A stretch of DNA of 46,086 bases from Planctomycetaceae bacterium (GTDB lineage Bacteria > Planctomycetota > Planctomycetia > Planctomycetales > Planctomycetaceae). The stretch covers positions 1-46,086 of the forward strand of contig JAKFUF010000186.1 of NCBI GenBank assembly GCA_021732845.1, read 5' to 3'. The translations under genes were made by a program, and so were the position numbers. Below the pieces are notes generated by a model. It saw only the letters and a list, made by a program, of their open reading frames with translations. It made no database searches and was not told the DNA's origin. Within the stretch, counting starts at the first letter, position 1, and each line of letters starts with the position of its first letter. Shown piece after piece: positions 25,147 through 34,398 of the stretch.

Positions 25147-26949
25147 CTGGGACAACAATGAGCGCGGGTAGCCACGGCCCAGGTCGGACAGATCGCGGGA
25201 GAAGAGGATGTGCGGCGGGTCTTCGGTGGCGTCGATCACCGCTTCCACGCGGGCGGTGGGGCCGCCGCGGTCGAAATGGCCCACGGACTGGATCCGGTAC
25301 ACATCGCCGCGGGCCGTGATGTATGGGTCCAGCTTGCGGATCGTGGCCAGATCGGTCAGCCCCGAGGTCAGCAGCCAGCCGGTCGTCGCCCGGTCGGAAT
25401 CCTGGCCGGCCAGTGACGCCCCGTCCGAGCTGAACTGCTGCGAGGACACGATCTTGTAGGCGAGGTCTTCCGTCATGTTGGGCAGGCCGACCAGGGTCTC
25501 ATAGCGTGCCTGGTTGATGTTGACCCGGCCCTCAATGTACTTGTCCTCGGTGGTGGAGAGCATGTTCATGATTTCGGGCAAATATTTGTTCATGTTCGAT
25601 GGATCGGTCGTCCACGGGCTATCCAGCGTGGTGTTCACGCCGTTGATCATCACCTGAACCTTGACGCCAACCATGTCATACAACGAATTGACTGTGGTCG
25701 TGGCTCCCGCCGACAAATCCATTCCGGCCCGGGTCACCGGGCCGCCTCCACCGGCTGCCGCAGCCGCACCGAGACCTTGGGCGACCTGCTTTAACGCGGC
25801 CGTGTTGGATGCACCGCTGCTGCCTGAGCCACCGGTGGAGCCTGAGCCTCCACTGGAACTGCCGGCACTGGCGGTCGATCCACCGCCACCACCCGTGCCG
25901 CCGCCGGTTCCGGTTCCGCCGCCAGTGCCACCCCCGCTCCGTCCGCCTCCTGTAGAACCTCCCCCTGTTGACCCACCGCCAGTGCCGCTGCTGCCGCCGG
26001 AACTGCCACCGGCGGCAGGATTGGTAGCGTTGGGATCGGCCATCGGGCCTTTCAACCGGAAGGCAACCACGAAGGCCGCCGTCTGAATGTCGGTTTCCTC
26101 GACGAGCGTATCGTAGAGGTCTGACAACGTATTGTTGTTGACGAAGATCTTTTCCGTTCCATTGAGTTGGATGTTCCGTTCGCGGCTGAAAACGGTCAGA
26201 TAGGCGGCCCAGCCACGGTCAAGCTGGCCATCGGCATTGTCTGGCGGCATGTTCGCGTCGCCGTCGTTCTCATTGGGATCCAGTAGCCCATTGCGGTTGG
26301 CGTCCTCGCCAAACAGCAGTTGTGGCGTGACGCCGCGGACCAGCAACAGTTCATCGAGCGAATCGAGCGGGCCGTCTTTGGTGGTGTAGGGGGGCGACAG
26401 GGATTCATACTCGTCGCCTTCGGCCCCAAACTCGCGGCGGGTGGTATCCTCGTCGATCCAGTCGAGAATCCCGTCGGCCAGACTCTCATCCATATTCGGC
26501 AGCCCCATCAGCATCTGCCGGGCCGCAGCCTCTTCCAGCTTCAACTTGAAGATCGAATTGACATTCAGTTTCGCCGACTCATCGATGATCCCGAACCGAA
26601 CTTCCTGGGCGGAGAGATCCTGTTCGACCGGGGCGATCACACTGAACCGGCCACGGCCGGCTTCGGCGTTGACGATAATGCTGCGGTAAACGGCGGGGTT
26701 GTCGTACAGCGTGGCTGGATCGAGGTTTTCCCGGTCTCCCAGGTGGGCGGCGACCAATTCAACGCCCGAATCGGCCAGAGCCCGCGCCTGCACGGTCTCC
26801 CCCTGCAGTGCCGCCGACTGCGTCTCAAGCACCATGTACTCGCTGAAGGCGTAGGCCCCAAGGGACAGCACCACGACGACCACCAGCACCATCAACAGAA
26901 TGGTGCCCCGCCGCTGCGGAGGGACCTGAGAGAAGTGCTGGCGTTGCAT
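25144..26949 (-). CDS. gspK: GspK-type minor pseudopilin (type II secretion)
   Basis: 601 residues. The N-terminus has RRGTILLMVLVVVVVLSLGAY: a basic end, cleavage-type Gly and a long hydrophobic helix, as in GspK. The LADSGVELVAAHL and LNVNSIF..LPNMDESLADGILDWID segments match the GspK helix-hairpin-helix part, and a second such part comes later (LVGLPNMTEDLAYKIVSSQ). GspK caps the pseudopilus tip with GspI and GspJ. Two oddities: EF-hand/dockerin-like loops at 217-228 (DANRNGLLDPNE) and 237-244 (DNADGQLD), and a ~70-residue Gly/Ser/Thr-rich linker at 313-382, which makes the protein longer than the usual ~300-350 residues. It is downstream of gspJ with a 59-bp gap. Confidence 0.9.
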   Translation of the reverse strand: MQRQHFSQVPPQRRGTILLMVLVVVVVLSLGAYAFSEYMVLETQSAALQGETVQARALADSGVELVAAHLGDRENLDPATLYDNPAVYRSIIVNAEAGRGRFSVIAPVEQDLSAQEVRFGIIDESAKLNVNSIFKLKLEEAAARQMLMGLPNMDESLADGILDWIDEDTTRREFGAEGDEYESLSPPYTTKDGPLDSLDELLLVRGVTPQLLFGEDANRNGLLDPNENDGDANMPPDNADGQLDRGWAAYLTVFSRERNIQLNGTEKIFVNNNTLSDLYDTLVEETDIQTAAFVVAFRLKGPMADPNATNPAAGGSSGGSSGTGGGSTGGGSTGGGRSGGGTGGGTGTGGGTGGGGGSTASAGSSSGGSGSTGGSGSSGASNTAALKQVAQGLGAAAAAGGGGPVTRAGMDLSAGATTTVNSLYDMVGVKVQVMINGVNTTLDSPWTTDPSNMNKYLPEIMNMLSTTEDKYIEGRVNINQARYETLVGLPNMTEDLAYKIVSSQQFSSDGASLAGQDSDRATTGWLLTSGLTDLATIRKLDPYITARGDVYRIQSVGHFDRGGPTARVEAVIDATEDPPHILFSRDLSDLGRGYPRSLLSQ

Positions 26950-27008
26950 GGTTTTATCTTCGCATCAACGTTCTTGAGGTGGCACTTGAAAAGGGAATTT
27001 CAATACGC

Positions 27009-27833
27009 TCACGTACTCGTCGGCTTCGCCACCGCGAGGGGGATGGTAATACTGTAGTTTTTGGCTTCCAGCTTGTGGCGGATCACTGTCCCATCGGGCG
27101 AGGCCGGAAACTGCAAAATGACACGCACGGCACGCGGCAGGCCGGCGGATTGGGTACTGTCCCAGCTTGACTGCCAGGCGGCCCCATCAAAGTACTCGAA
27201 CTGCACGCCGCTGACTTCTGGTGCCAGAACCTTGGCCTGACCAACGAGCAGCGACATGTTTCCCGAATCGTCGGCCATCTCGGTCGACAACCGGTCGCCT
27301 GCCGACCGCGTCAGTCCTTCTTCTCGTTCGGCCACGGCTCCCTGCAGACCGCCGGCCCCTTTGCGGGCGACGAACCACGAGACGGTTTGCAAGTCGCTTG
27401 TGCGGCTTCCAGGCTGGGAGCCAAAGGGGGTGTAGTCCAGCGTGCGGGAAGGCTGGCTGATGTGGAACATCAGCGTTCCCGCATCGCCGAACAACCCGCT
27501 GTCGGAGGCCATCGCCGACTCGGTGGGGTCGCTGACCTGGATGGTGGTGTCCGTCGACTCCGTGTCGGCGGCAGCGGTGCTGGTCGCGGCCGCTTCGGCA
27601 CGGTACAGCACGCATCGCAGGTCCAGCTCAATGCGGTTGAACAAGGCCCGCGCGACCTGCATCCGCGCGACTTCATCGCGACCGGCAATGGAATACTGCC
27701 AGTACAAGTCCAAGGCCGCATACACCGCGACCATCAGCACCGTGCTGAGTGCCAAGGCCACCAGCACTTCGAGCAGGGTGAACCCCGCCTGAAGTGAGGA
27801 GCGGGGGCAAATTGGAGGGCGGCGCGTGAACAT
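27009..27833 (-). CDS. gspJ: GspJ-type minor pseudopilin
   Basis: 274 residues with the class III prepilin signature QAGFTLLEVLVALALSTVLM: cleavage after Gly by prepilin peptidase, Glu at +5, and a hydrophobic helix for assembly. The following ARMQVARALFNRIELDLRCV and the W-x-x-S and LPRAVRVILQF segments fit GspJ, which joins GspI and GspK at the tip of the type II pseudopilus. A Thr/Ala/Asp-rich stretch (about 85-115) is variable in the family. First gene of a two-gene unit with gspK; other type II components in the window are limited to a degenerate GspE-like gene 17 kb away. Confidence 0.82.
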   Translation of the reverse strand: MFTRRPPICPRSSLQAGFTLLEVLVALALSTVLMVAVYAALDLYWQYSIAGRDEVARMQVARALFNRIELDLRCVLYRAEAAATSTAAADTESTDTTIQVSDPTESAMASDSGLFGDAGTLMFHISQPSRTLDYTPFGSQPGSRTSDLQTVSWFVARKGAGGLQGAVAEREEGLTRSAGDRLSTEMADDSGNMSLLVGQAKVLAPEVSGVQFEYFDGAAWQSSWDSTQSAGLPRAVRVILQFPASPDGTVIRHKLEAKNYSITIPLAVAKPTST

Positions 27834-28012
27834 CTGAGCCCCAAACCAGTTGGGTCAATCGCGAGAAATCTTCCACTCCTGCATACCCTGTGGTGACAGC
27901 GTTTGCAATCGGAAGATGGTGGCGCAGGAGGAACGGACCAGAAAACATCCATTCTGGTGCGTTCAACTCTGGTGCATTCAACCGCGCACGCGTTACATCG
28001 CAGTGCCTGCGT

Positions 28013-29389
28013 TCAGAAGACCTCGTGAATCGCTTCGCCTTCCGTCAGGATTGGCACCGGCCGGCCGGCAAAGTCCCGGAACGAAATCGTCGGATCAATG
28101 CCCATCACCTTGTAGACGGTGGCCAGCAGGTCGTGGGGCTTGAGCGGCCGCTCGACCGGGAATTCGGCCTTGGAATTGGTGGCCCCCACCACGGTTCCGC
28201 CACGGAGGCCGCCGCCGGCCATCATGACGGAAATCGCATCACCCCAGTGGTCGCGGCCGGGGATGGGAATACCCGGTTGTCCGGTGTTGATGCGCGGCGT
28301 GCGGCCGAATTCACCCATGACGACAACCAGCACCCGGTCGAGCAGGTCACGGTCGACAAGGTCGTCCATCAGCGCCCCCACCGCCCGGTCCACATGTTCC
28401 AGCTTCCCGCCGTGGCCGTCCTTGATATTGGAGTGATCGTCCCAGTGTGGCATGTCGACGGTGACAAATGTCACGCCCGCCTCCACCAGCCGCCGGGCCA
28501 TCAAGGTGTAACGTCCCCAGGGGGACCGCCCATATTTGTCGGCCAGCTTGGGGTCTTCCTGATCGAGGTCGAACGCTTTCCGCGCCTGCCCGCCGAGGAT
28601 CATCGACATCGCATCCTGCTGATAGCGGTCGACGGCGTTCATCATCCCGGTTTGGTCGGCCTTGCGCTCCAGACAGTCCAGATTCGTCAGCAGCGAACGC
28701 CGTGTTTCCGCACGACTCGACTCAATGGAGGTCAGGCTGTCCATGCATTTGGGACGTCCGATGTTCACGTTGTAGGTCGCACCGAGGTATTTCTGTTCGG
28801 TATCGACATCAAATGGGTTGTAGGCGGATCCCAGATAGGCCGCTCCCTGATAACCGGGGAACAAATACACGCTTTGGGCCGCAGGCAGGCCGACATAGGC
28901 CGGAAGTCCGGGCTGGTTGGCTCCGCGGACGCGGGAGATGTACGAACCCACCGACGGAAACTTCTGCGGCAGATTGACGGAAGTCGAGCCGAACCGGCCG
29001 GTCAGCATCCAGTGGGCACCCGCGAAATGGTCACCCGTGCCGTGGTGCAGCGACCGTACGAACACCATCTTGTCGGCATGTCGGGTGTGATTGGGCAGTG
29101 TTTCGGAGAGAAACACACCAGGCACGTTTGTCTGCAGCACACCAAATGGCCCCCGATATTCGGAGGGCGCGTCCGGTTTGGGATCATAGGTTTCGAGCTG
29201 GCTCGGTCCGCCATCAAGCCAAATCAGGATGACTGCTTTGTCGTTCTTGGCTGCCGCCCCCTGCGCCTGCAACCGCAGTATGTCGCCGAGACCGAGTCCG
29301 GCCATGCCCAGAAACCCGGCCTTCAAGGCTGTCCGCCGCGAAGTTCCCTGACAGTTGGGTTGAGCCACTCCCTGTTGGATCTGCAGCAT
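28013..29389 (-). CDS. DUF1501 domain protein, second copy
   Basis: 458 residues. Tat-type leader GTSRRTALKAGFLGMAGLGL with a twin Arg and a hydrophobic stretch. Family blocks: AVILIWLDGGPSQLETYDPK, FVRSLHHGTGDHFAGAHWML, RRLVEAGVTFVTVDMPHWDD, VVVMGEFGRTPRIN and GRDHWGDAISVMMAGGG. This subgroup is closer to the sulfatase-like type often found near Planctomycete cytochrome-domain (DUF1549/DUF1553) genes, which are absent here. Exported; function unknown. It has a different subfamily sequence from the copy at 3288-4772, so it is not a recent duplicate. It is divergent from the ABC ATPase gene. Confidence 0.93.
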   Translation of the reverse strand: MLQIQQGVAQPNCQGTSRRTALKAGFLGMAGLGLGDILRLQAQGAAAKNDKAVILIWLDGGPSQLETYDPKPDAPSEYRGPFGVLQTNVPGVFLSETLPNHTRHADKMVFVRSLHHGTGDHFAGAHWMLTGRFGSTSVNLPQKFPSVGSYISRVRGANQPGLPAYVGLPAAQSVYLFPGYQGAAYLGSAYNPFDVDTEQKYLGATYNVNIGRPKCMDSLTSIESSRAETRRSLLTNLDCLERKADQTGMMNAVDRYQQDAMSMILGGQARKAFDLDQEDPKLADKYGRSPWGRYTLMARRLVEAGVTFVTVDMPHWDDHSNIKDGHGGKLEHVDRAVGALMDDLVDRDLLDRVLVVVMGEFGRTPRINTGQPGIPIPGRDHWGDAISVMMAGGGLRGGTVVGATNSKAEFPVERPLKPHDLLATVYKVMGIDPTISFRDFAGRPVPILTEGEAIHEVF

Positions 29390-29558
29390 GGCGACTTTCT
29401 GGACACATGATGGACCGTGACCCGGCGGTCCAAGATTACCACGGAGAAGATTGATGCGTCAACAGGTTTGGATCTTTCCCGCAGCTTGACTTGCGATGAC
29501 CGATCGGTTCTGCTGCCCAGACAGCCAAACTCTCCTGCTGCCTCAAAATCTTTCCACC

Positions 29559-30533
29559 ATGCCCGATACGTCCCAGCCGGTCGTCGAGACGAAGGATCTC
29601 ACCAAGAAATATGGTGAGTTTACGGCTCTCGACAAGCTGAACATCACGCTGCATCGTGGACATATTTTGGGCTTCATCGGTCCCAATGGTGCCGGCAAGA
29701 CGACCTGCATCAAAATTCTGGTGGGACTGGCTCGGCCCACCAGCGGCACGGCTCGTATCGCGGGGGCGGACTGTGTTCGCGACTCGCGGCGGATCAAGCG
29801 GCTTGTCGGCTACATGCCCGACAAGTTTGGCTCCTACGACAACATGCGGGTTCGCGAATACCTGGACTTTTTCGGGGCGACCTTTGGGATCGCCCGCCGC
29901 GAACGGCTCAAGCGGATTGGAGAAGTGGCGGAAACGACCGGCACTTCGTGGATGCTGGACCGCTATGTGGAGAGTCTGAGCCACGGCATGGCGCAGCGCG
30001 TCGGGCTGGCGCGGACGCTGCTGCACAACCCGGAAGTGTTGATTCTGGACGAGCCGGCCAACGGACTGGATCCGCAGGCGCGTGTCGAGATGCGCGAGAT
30101 CCTGCTGAAGCTGGCGTCGATGGGCAAGACGCTGATTGTCACGAGCCACATCCTTCCAGAACTGGCTCGCATCTGCGATCAGGTGGCGATTGTCACCCAG
30201 GGAAAATTGCGGGCCTTTGGCAGCCTGGATGAGATTGCCCGGCAGATCAGCCAACAGCGTACGATCGAAGTTCAACTCGCCGCCGCCGAACAACTTCCCG
30301 TAGCTGCCGAGCGGATCGGCAACTTCCTGCAGGCACCGCAAGAAGTGACCGTTTCGGAGGCCGAAGCCACGGTGCGCTTCCGCACCAACCGCCCCGAGGC
30401 CGAACTTGGCGACCTGCTGGCCGAACTCGTCCGCGCCGGCGTCAAGGTGACGCAATTCCGCGAACTGCAGACGGATCTGGAAGAGGCGTTTATGACGGTG
30501 ACGCGGCAGGGCCAGCCGGCAGCGGCTTCTTAG
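29559..30533 (+). CDS. ABC transporter ATP-binding protein
   Basis: 324 residues from ATG 29559 (MPDTSQPVVETKDLTKKYG); the upstream extension from 29496 lacks family similarity. Walker [10 protein letters not shown], signature LSHGMAQRVGLA, Walker B LILDEPANGLD, and the switch His in TSHILPEL. The C-terminal ~90 residues (TIEVQLAAAEQLPVAAERIG...) are the extra domain of the NatA/CcmA/GldA-type exporters. Such genes are normally followed by an ABC-2 permease gene; here a toxin-antitoxin pair follows instead, so the permease must be encoded elsewhere or is lost. Confidence 0.94.
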   Translation: MPDTSQPVVETKDLTKKYGEFTALDKLNITLHRGHILGFIGPNGAGKTTCIKILVGLARPTSGTARIAGADCVRDSRRIKRLVGYMPDKFGSYDNMRVREYLDFFGATFGIARRERLKRIGEVAETTGTSWMLDRYVESLSHGMAQRVGLARTLLHNPEVLILDEPANGLDPQARVEMREILLKLASMGKTLIVTSHILPELARICDQVAIVTQGKLRAFGSLDEIARQISQQRTIEVQLAAAEQLPVAAERIGNFLQAPQEVTVSEAEATVRFRTNRPEAELGDLLAELVRAGVKVTQFRELQTDLEEAFMTVTRQGQPAAAS

Positions 30534-30622
30534 CTTAGGCACGGCCTACGTGGTTAACATTATCCTTTGAGATCGCCTGATCATCGTTACTCGCCTGATG
30601 TCATCTGGAGTATGATTCAGGC

Positions 30623-30889
30623 ATGATCGCAAAACTGAACGAAGAATTGGCAGCTGCCTTAAATGCGACTGGAGAAGGCGAACTGGAAGTCGTTGATCCA
30701 CTCACGCAGCGGACGTGTTTCCTCGTTGATGGCGAAATCCATCGGCGAGCGATGGACGCGCTGCGCCGCCAGGAAGAACACGATGCGATTGCCGAGGGTA
30801 TCAGACAGATGGAAGTTGGAGAGGGTGAGCCGTTGGACGAAGCGTTCGCTGACATCCGATCACGATTGGGCTTTTCCCAGGAACGCTGA
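30623..30889 (+). CDS. Antitoxin-like protein of a type II TA pair
   Basis: 88 residues. It starts MIAKLNEELAAALNATGEGE; the middle reads VVDPLTQRTCFLVDGEIHRR and the end has EPLDEAFADIRSRLGF, a pattern I associate with planctomycete and cyanobacterial antitoxins partnered with ParE/RelE-like toxins. A DNA-binding motif is not obvious. The next reading frame begins at an ATG overlapping its TGA (TGATG), a usual coupling in TA pairs. The antitoxin frame looks intact even though the toxin frame is broken. Confidence 0.7.
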   Translation: MIAKLNEELAAALNATGEGELEVVDPLTQRTCFLVDGEIHRRAMDALRRQEEHDAIAEGIRQMEVGEGEPLDEAFADIRSRLGFSQER

Positions 30890-31220
30890 TGACATATCCC
30901 AGTCATCCTACTGCGGCGAGCTAAATCAGAAATCGAGGCGAATGCCAAATGGTGGGAGATACACCACTCGGCGGCGCAGGCGGATCGTTGGTTGATCGCA
31001 GTGCATGAACAGTTGGGATCTCTCGCCTATTCTCCGGAGAGCAACGCCATCTCAGCGGAGAACGGCGATTTTCTGTATGAGGTCCGTGACAAACTGGTAG
31101 GCCTTGGTTCGCGTCGAAGCTATCGTGCCGTCTTCATGATTGAGAATGCTTCGGTCTATGTGCTGACTGTGCGTCACGGAACTCAGGAACGGCTTCGTCC
31201 GAGCGATGTAGATTCCATAG
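30889..31220 (+). pseudogene. Frameshifted ParE/RelE-family toxin gene
   Basis: From the ATG at 30889 the frame gives only MTYPSHPTAAS and stops. Removing one C from the CCC at 30898-30900 restores MTYPVILLRRAKSEIEAN, which continues as AKWWEIHHSAAQADRWLIAV, VRDKLVGLGSRRSYRAVFMI, VYVLTVRHGTQERLRPSDVD, a clear ParE/RelE-like plasmid-stabilisation toxin. Near the expected C-terminus the frame does not stop; TAG at 31218 is in another frame, so a second shift is likely. Either the toxin has decayed, or a +1 shift at TAT CCC A rescues it, or there is a sequence error. Confidence 0.65.
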
Positions 31221-31373
31221 GTGCGGCTTCACTCCGTGCCGCCCCTTGCACAGCCCCGCAAAACCTGTTTCGATGTGCGAGTGAGGAACCCCGACAGCGG
31301 ATGAAGAAGGCGGCGCAAGCCACCCATCCGCGCCAGGGGTTCCGCAGTGAGCAAATCTTACCAGAGGTCTTCC

Positions 31374-32699
31374 ATGCGCGCCGTTCCCCTGTCTCGTCGC
31401 GACTTCATGCGCCACACGGCGGCTGCCGCCTGGATGGCGGGAATTTCGGCCAGTCCGCTGGTCAGCTTCGGGGCTTCCCCCAACGAGAAGCTGAATCTGG
31501 CGATCATTGGCTGCGCCAACAAGGGCGGCCACAACGTCGACCAGTTAACGAGTGAGAACATCGTCGCCCTGTGCGACGTGGATGCGAAGTACCTGGGCAC
31601 CTCCGCCGAACGCTTCCCGTCGGCGTCCAAGTACAGTGATTTCCGGGTCATGCTGGAGAAGGAAGGCCCAAAGATCGACGCGGTGGTGGTCTCCACAGCC
31701 GATCATACGCATGCTCCGGCCACCGCGATCGCGCTTGCCATGGGAAAGCATGTGTACTGCGAAAAGCCGCTGACGCACACGGTGCGCGAGGCCCGGACCA
31801 TTGCCGAACTTGCCGCCAAGCACAAGGTGGCGACCCAGATGGGAACGCAGGTGCATGCCGAAAGCAACTACCGCCGCGTGGTCGAGGCGATTCAAGCCGG
31901 CAGCATCGGACCCGTGCGCGAAGTCTACAACTGGTGCAACAAGGGCTGGTCCGACGGCCGCTTCGGCAAAGTGAAGCCGGTGCCGGAACACCTCAACTGG
32001 GACGCGTGGCTCGGGCCCGCAATGGATCATCCCTACTGCGAGGGGATTCATCCCGGCAATTGGCGGCGGTTCTGGCAATACGGCTCCGGCACCTTCGGTG
32101 ACATGGCGGCGCATGTCATGGACCTGCCCTTCTGGGCTCTCAACCTGCGGTACCCCACGGCCGTGAAATGTGTCGGTCCGGAAGTCCACCCTGACGGCGC
32201 TCCCGCCTGGGTCAAGGCCGACTACGAGTTTCCGGCCCGCGGCGACCTGCCCGCCGTCAAGTTCCACTGGTCCGATGGCGGCGAACACCACGACATCGTC
32301 AAGGAGACGAAGGGCCGGAATGGAAAGCCCCTGAGTGAGTGGGGACTGGGCATTCTGTTCATCGGCGACAACGGGATGCTGGCCGCCGACTACGGACACT
32401 ACGAACTGCTTCCCGGCGACAAGTTCGGCGACTTCAAGCCGCCCGCTCGCACCATTCCCGACTCCATCGGCCACTGGAAGGAATGGATCCTGGCCGCCAA
32501 GACCGGCACCCCCACCACCTGCAACTTCGATTACTCCGGAGCCCTGACCGAAACCATCCTGCTCGGCATCGTTGCCTACCGCTCGGGCGAAAGCCTGCAA
32601 TGGGATCCCGCGGCCCTCAAATCCAACTCCGCCAAAGCGAACGAATTCGTCAGCAAAGAATATCGGAAGGGATGGGAGATTGCGGGAATCACGGCGTAA
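31374..32699 (+). CDS. Tat-exported Gfo/Idh/MocA family oxidoreductase
   Basis: 441 residues from ATG 31374 (AGAGG nine bases upstream); GTG 31347 is an alternative. Twin-arginine leader LSRRDFMRHTAAAAWMAGIS. Rossmann segment LNLAIIGCANKGGHN (a relaxed GxGxxG), then ALCDVDAKY, the DAVVVSTADHTHA strand and the hallmark EKPLTHTVREA containing the conserved Lys. The C-terminal part has the alpha/beta substrate domain with SGTFGDMAAHVMDLPFWAL. The family oxidises or reduces sugars and polyols with NAD(P) retained in the export-competent folded form. Planctomycetes hold dozens of such exported members, usually with unknown substrate. It is followed by a hairpin. Confidence 0.93.
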   Translation: MRAVPLSRRDFMRHTAAAAWMAGISASPLVSFGASPNEKLNLAIIGCANKGGHNVDQLTSENIVALCDVDAKYLGTSAERFPSASKYSDFRVMLEKEGPKIDAVVVSTADHTHAPATAIALAMGKHVYCEKPLTHTVREARTIAELAAKHKVATQMGTQVHAESNYRRVVEAIQAGSIGPVREVYNWCNKGWSDGRFGKVKPVPEHLNWDAWLGPAMDHPYCEGIHPGNWRRFWQYGSGTFGDMAAHVMDLPFWALNLRYPTAVKCVGPEVHPDGAPAWVKADYEFPARGDLPAVKFHWSDGGEHHDIVKETKGRNGKPLSEWGLGILFIGDNGMLAADYGHYELLPGDKFGDFKPPARTIPDSIGHWKEWILAAKTGTPTTCNFDYSGALTETILLGIVAYRSGESLQWDPAALKSNSAKANEFVSKEYRKGWEIAGITA

Positions 32700-32710
32700 A
32701 AAGACTGAAA

Positions 32711-32731
32711 AAACGCCTGTTTAAGGCGTTT
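32711..32731 (+). terminator. Probable terminator hairpin
   Basis: AAACGCCT / AGGCGTTT, an 8-bp perfect stem with a 5-base loop, 12 bases after the oxidoreductase stop. The T run after it is short (TTT), so termination strength is uncertain. Confidence 0.5.
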
Positions 32732-32899
32732 AAGGATGGCAGCCACAATCACTGTGGCAATTGTCTCCCTATCCAGCAGCGAATGCCCATCTGGACCAAC
32801 GAATGAATTTGTTGGTGAAGTCGACAGGCAACCTTTCGATCGAAATTCACAAATCGATTTCAAATTTCACAGTAAAATGCCTCTCAATTCGGCCTGGTC

Positions 32900-34381
32900 A
32901 TGCGACAAGGATCCCTCGGACTGCTGTTCGCCTTCGTGATCTCGTGGCCGTTAGTGGCGGCTGAATTCCACGTCACACCGGCCGGAACTGCCAAAGGCCA
33001 GGGAACGGCCACCGAGCCATGGGACTTGGCGACCGCCCTGCTGGCCACTTCGACAGTGCAGGCGGGAGACACCCTGTGGCTGCACGCCGGCACCTATCGC
33101 GGTGGATTTGAATCGCGGCTGGCCGGAAAACCCGGGCAGCCCGTCATCGTGCGTGGCGTTCCCAGCGAGCGGGTCACCATCGATACCCTTCCGCGGGATG
33201 AGCGCGACAACGGACTGTTCCTGATGCTCGGTCCGGATGCGGTTTATCGGGATTTTGAGGTCACCTGCAGTCATCCACTGCGTAAGACTGCCATCGCCGG
33301 ATCCTGGCCGGAGGATATTCGGCGCGGCAATGTCGATATCCGGGGCGACCGCGTTTCCGCCATCAACTTGGTCGTCCACGACCTGGGCAGCGGGTTCGGA
33401 TTCTGGGCGGAAGGTGAAGGCGGCGAAATTTCCGGATGCCTGATTTACAACAACGGCTGGGCCGGGCCGGACCGCGGTCACGGACATGCGATCTATGCGC
33501 AAAACGCGCGGGGCACGAAACGGATCGTCGACAACGTTTTGTTTCATCAGTTCGCCTACGGCATTCATGTCTACGGTTCGGAGAAGGCGTCGCTGAAGGG
33601 GTTTGAAATTGCCGGGAATATCGCATTTGAAAACGGCTGCCTGACACGAAGGGGAGACAACGCACCCGGCATCATGGTGGGCGGTGGCTCTCCCGCCGAG
33701 CGGATCGTCGTCCGTGACAACGTGGTCGTGGGTGGCGGGATCCGGTTTGGCTACCCTTGGGGGGCGGTCAGCGAAGATCTCGTCTGTTCGGGCAACTATT
33801 GCGACAATGGCTTGGTGGTCCGGGATTTTCGGAAGGCGACGATCACCCGCAACACAGTCGTTGCCGCTTCCACCGTTGCCAGTCTGGAAGGTGTGGAAAA
33901 GCTGCTGACCGCCGGACACAAATGGACGGACAATGACTACTTCGTGACCGATGGCCGCTGGGGCGACTGTTCCGTGGTCGAGAACGGCAAGAGCCGGGGC
34001 CTGACCTACGAGCAGTGGCAGCGTGAAACCGGCCTGGATGCCGCCAGCAAGTTCACCCGTGGCTCACCCACCACCCTCCGCGTCATCCTCCGCCCCAACG
34101 CGCATGAACCCGGCCGGGCTCACTTGGCGATTCTCAATCCAGCGGAGCTTCCTGAAGTGGAGGTCGACTTGTCACGCCTGCTGAAGCGGGGCCAATCCTA
34201 TCGCATCGTCAGCGTGAAAAATTTCTTCGGCCCGGCCCTGGTCCACGGCACCTTCGACGGCCAGCCGATCCGTGTGCCCATGAAGCCCGTCAGTTCTCCG
34301 CCGCCAGTGGGAATGCCTGATGAACAGGTTCCGCGGACTGAGCCACGGTTTGGAGCGTTTGTCGTTTTGCCGAACCAATGA
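32900..34381 (+). CDS. Secreted right-handed parallel beta-helix protein
   Basis: 493 residues. Signal peptide MRQGSLGLLFAFVISWPLVA with cleavage before AEFHVTPAG. The mature part is a right-handed beta-helix: DTLWLHAGTYRGGF, PVIVRGVPSERVTID, AINLVVHDLGSGFGF, GEISGCLIYNNGW, IVDNVLFHQFAYGIHVYG, IVVRDNVVVGGGI, ITRNTVVAAS. Such folds are used by polysaccharide lyases, pectinases and epimerases (CASM/PbH1-type), but the catalytic residues of a named family were not identified. The C-terminal ~110 residues (LRVILRPNAHEPGRAHLAIL) form a beta-sandwich-like domain. It probably acts on or binds polysaccharide outside the cytoplasm. Confidence 0.87.
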   Translation: MRQGSLGLLFAFVISWPLVAAEFHVTPAGTAKGQGTATEPWDLATALLATSTVQAGDTLWLHAGTYRGGFESRLAGKPGQPVIVRGVPSERVTIDTLPRDERDNGLFLMLGPDAVYRDFEVTCSHPLRKTAIAGSWPEDIRRGNVDIRGDRVSAINLVVHDLGSGFGFWAEGEGGEISGCLIYNNGWAGPDRGHGHAIYAQNARGTKRIVDNVLFHQFAYGIHVYGSEKASLKGFEIAGNIAFENGCLTRRGDNAPGIMVGGGSPAERIVVRDNVVVGGGIRFGYPWGAVSEDLVCSGNYCDNGLVVRDFRKATITRNTVVAASTVASLEGVEKLLTAGHKWTDNDYFVTDGRWGDCSVVENGKSRGLTYEQWQRETGLDAASKFTRGSPTTLRVILRPNAHEPGRAHLAILNPAELPEVEVDLSRLLKRGQSYRIVSVKNFFGPALVHGTFDGQPIRVPMKPVSSPPPVGMPDEQVPRTEPRFGAFVVLPNQ

Positions 34382-34398
34382 ATTTCACGGAATAGCAA

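Noticed and set aside
27890-29410. Long plus-strand open frame (506 codons)
   Set aside because: Opposite the second DUF1501 gene; no signal or motif.
30992-31555. Intact 187-residue gene from TTG 30992
   Set aside because: It is the toxin body read through its lost stop; its last ~60 codons overlap the oxidoreductase gene start and have no family match.
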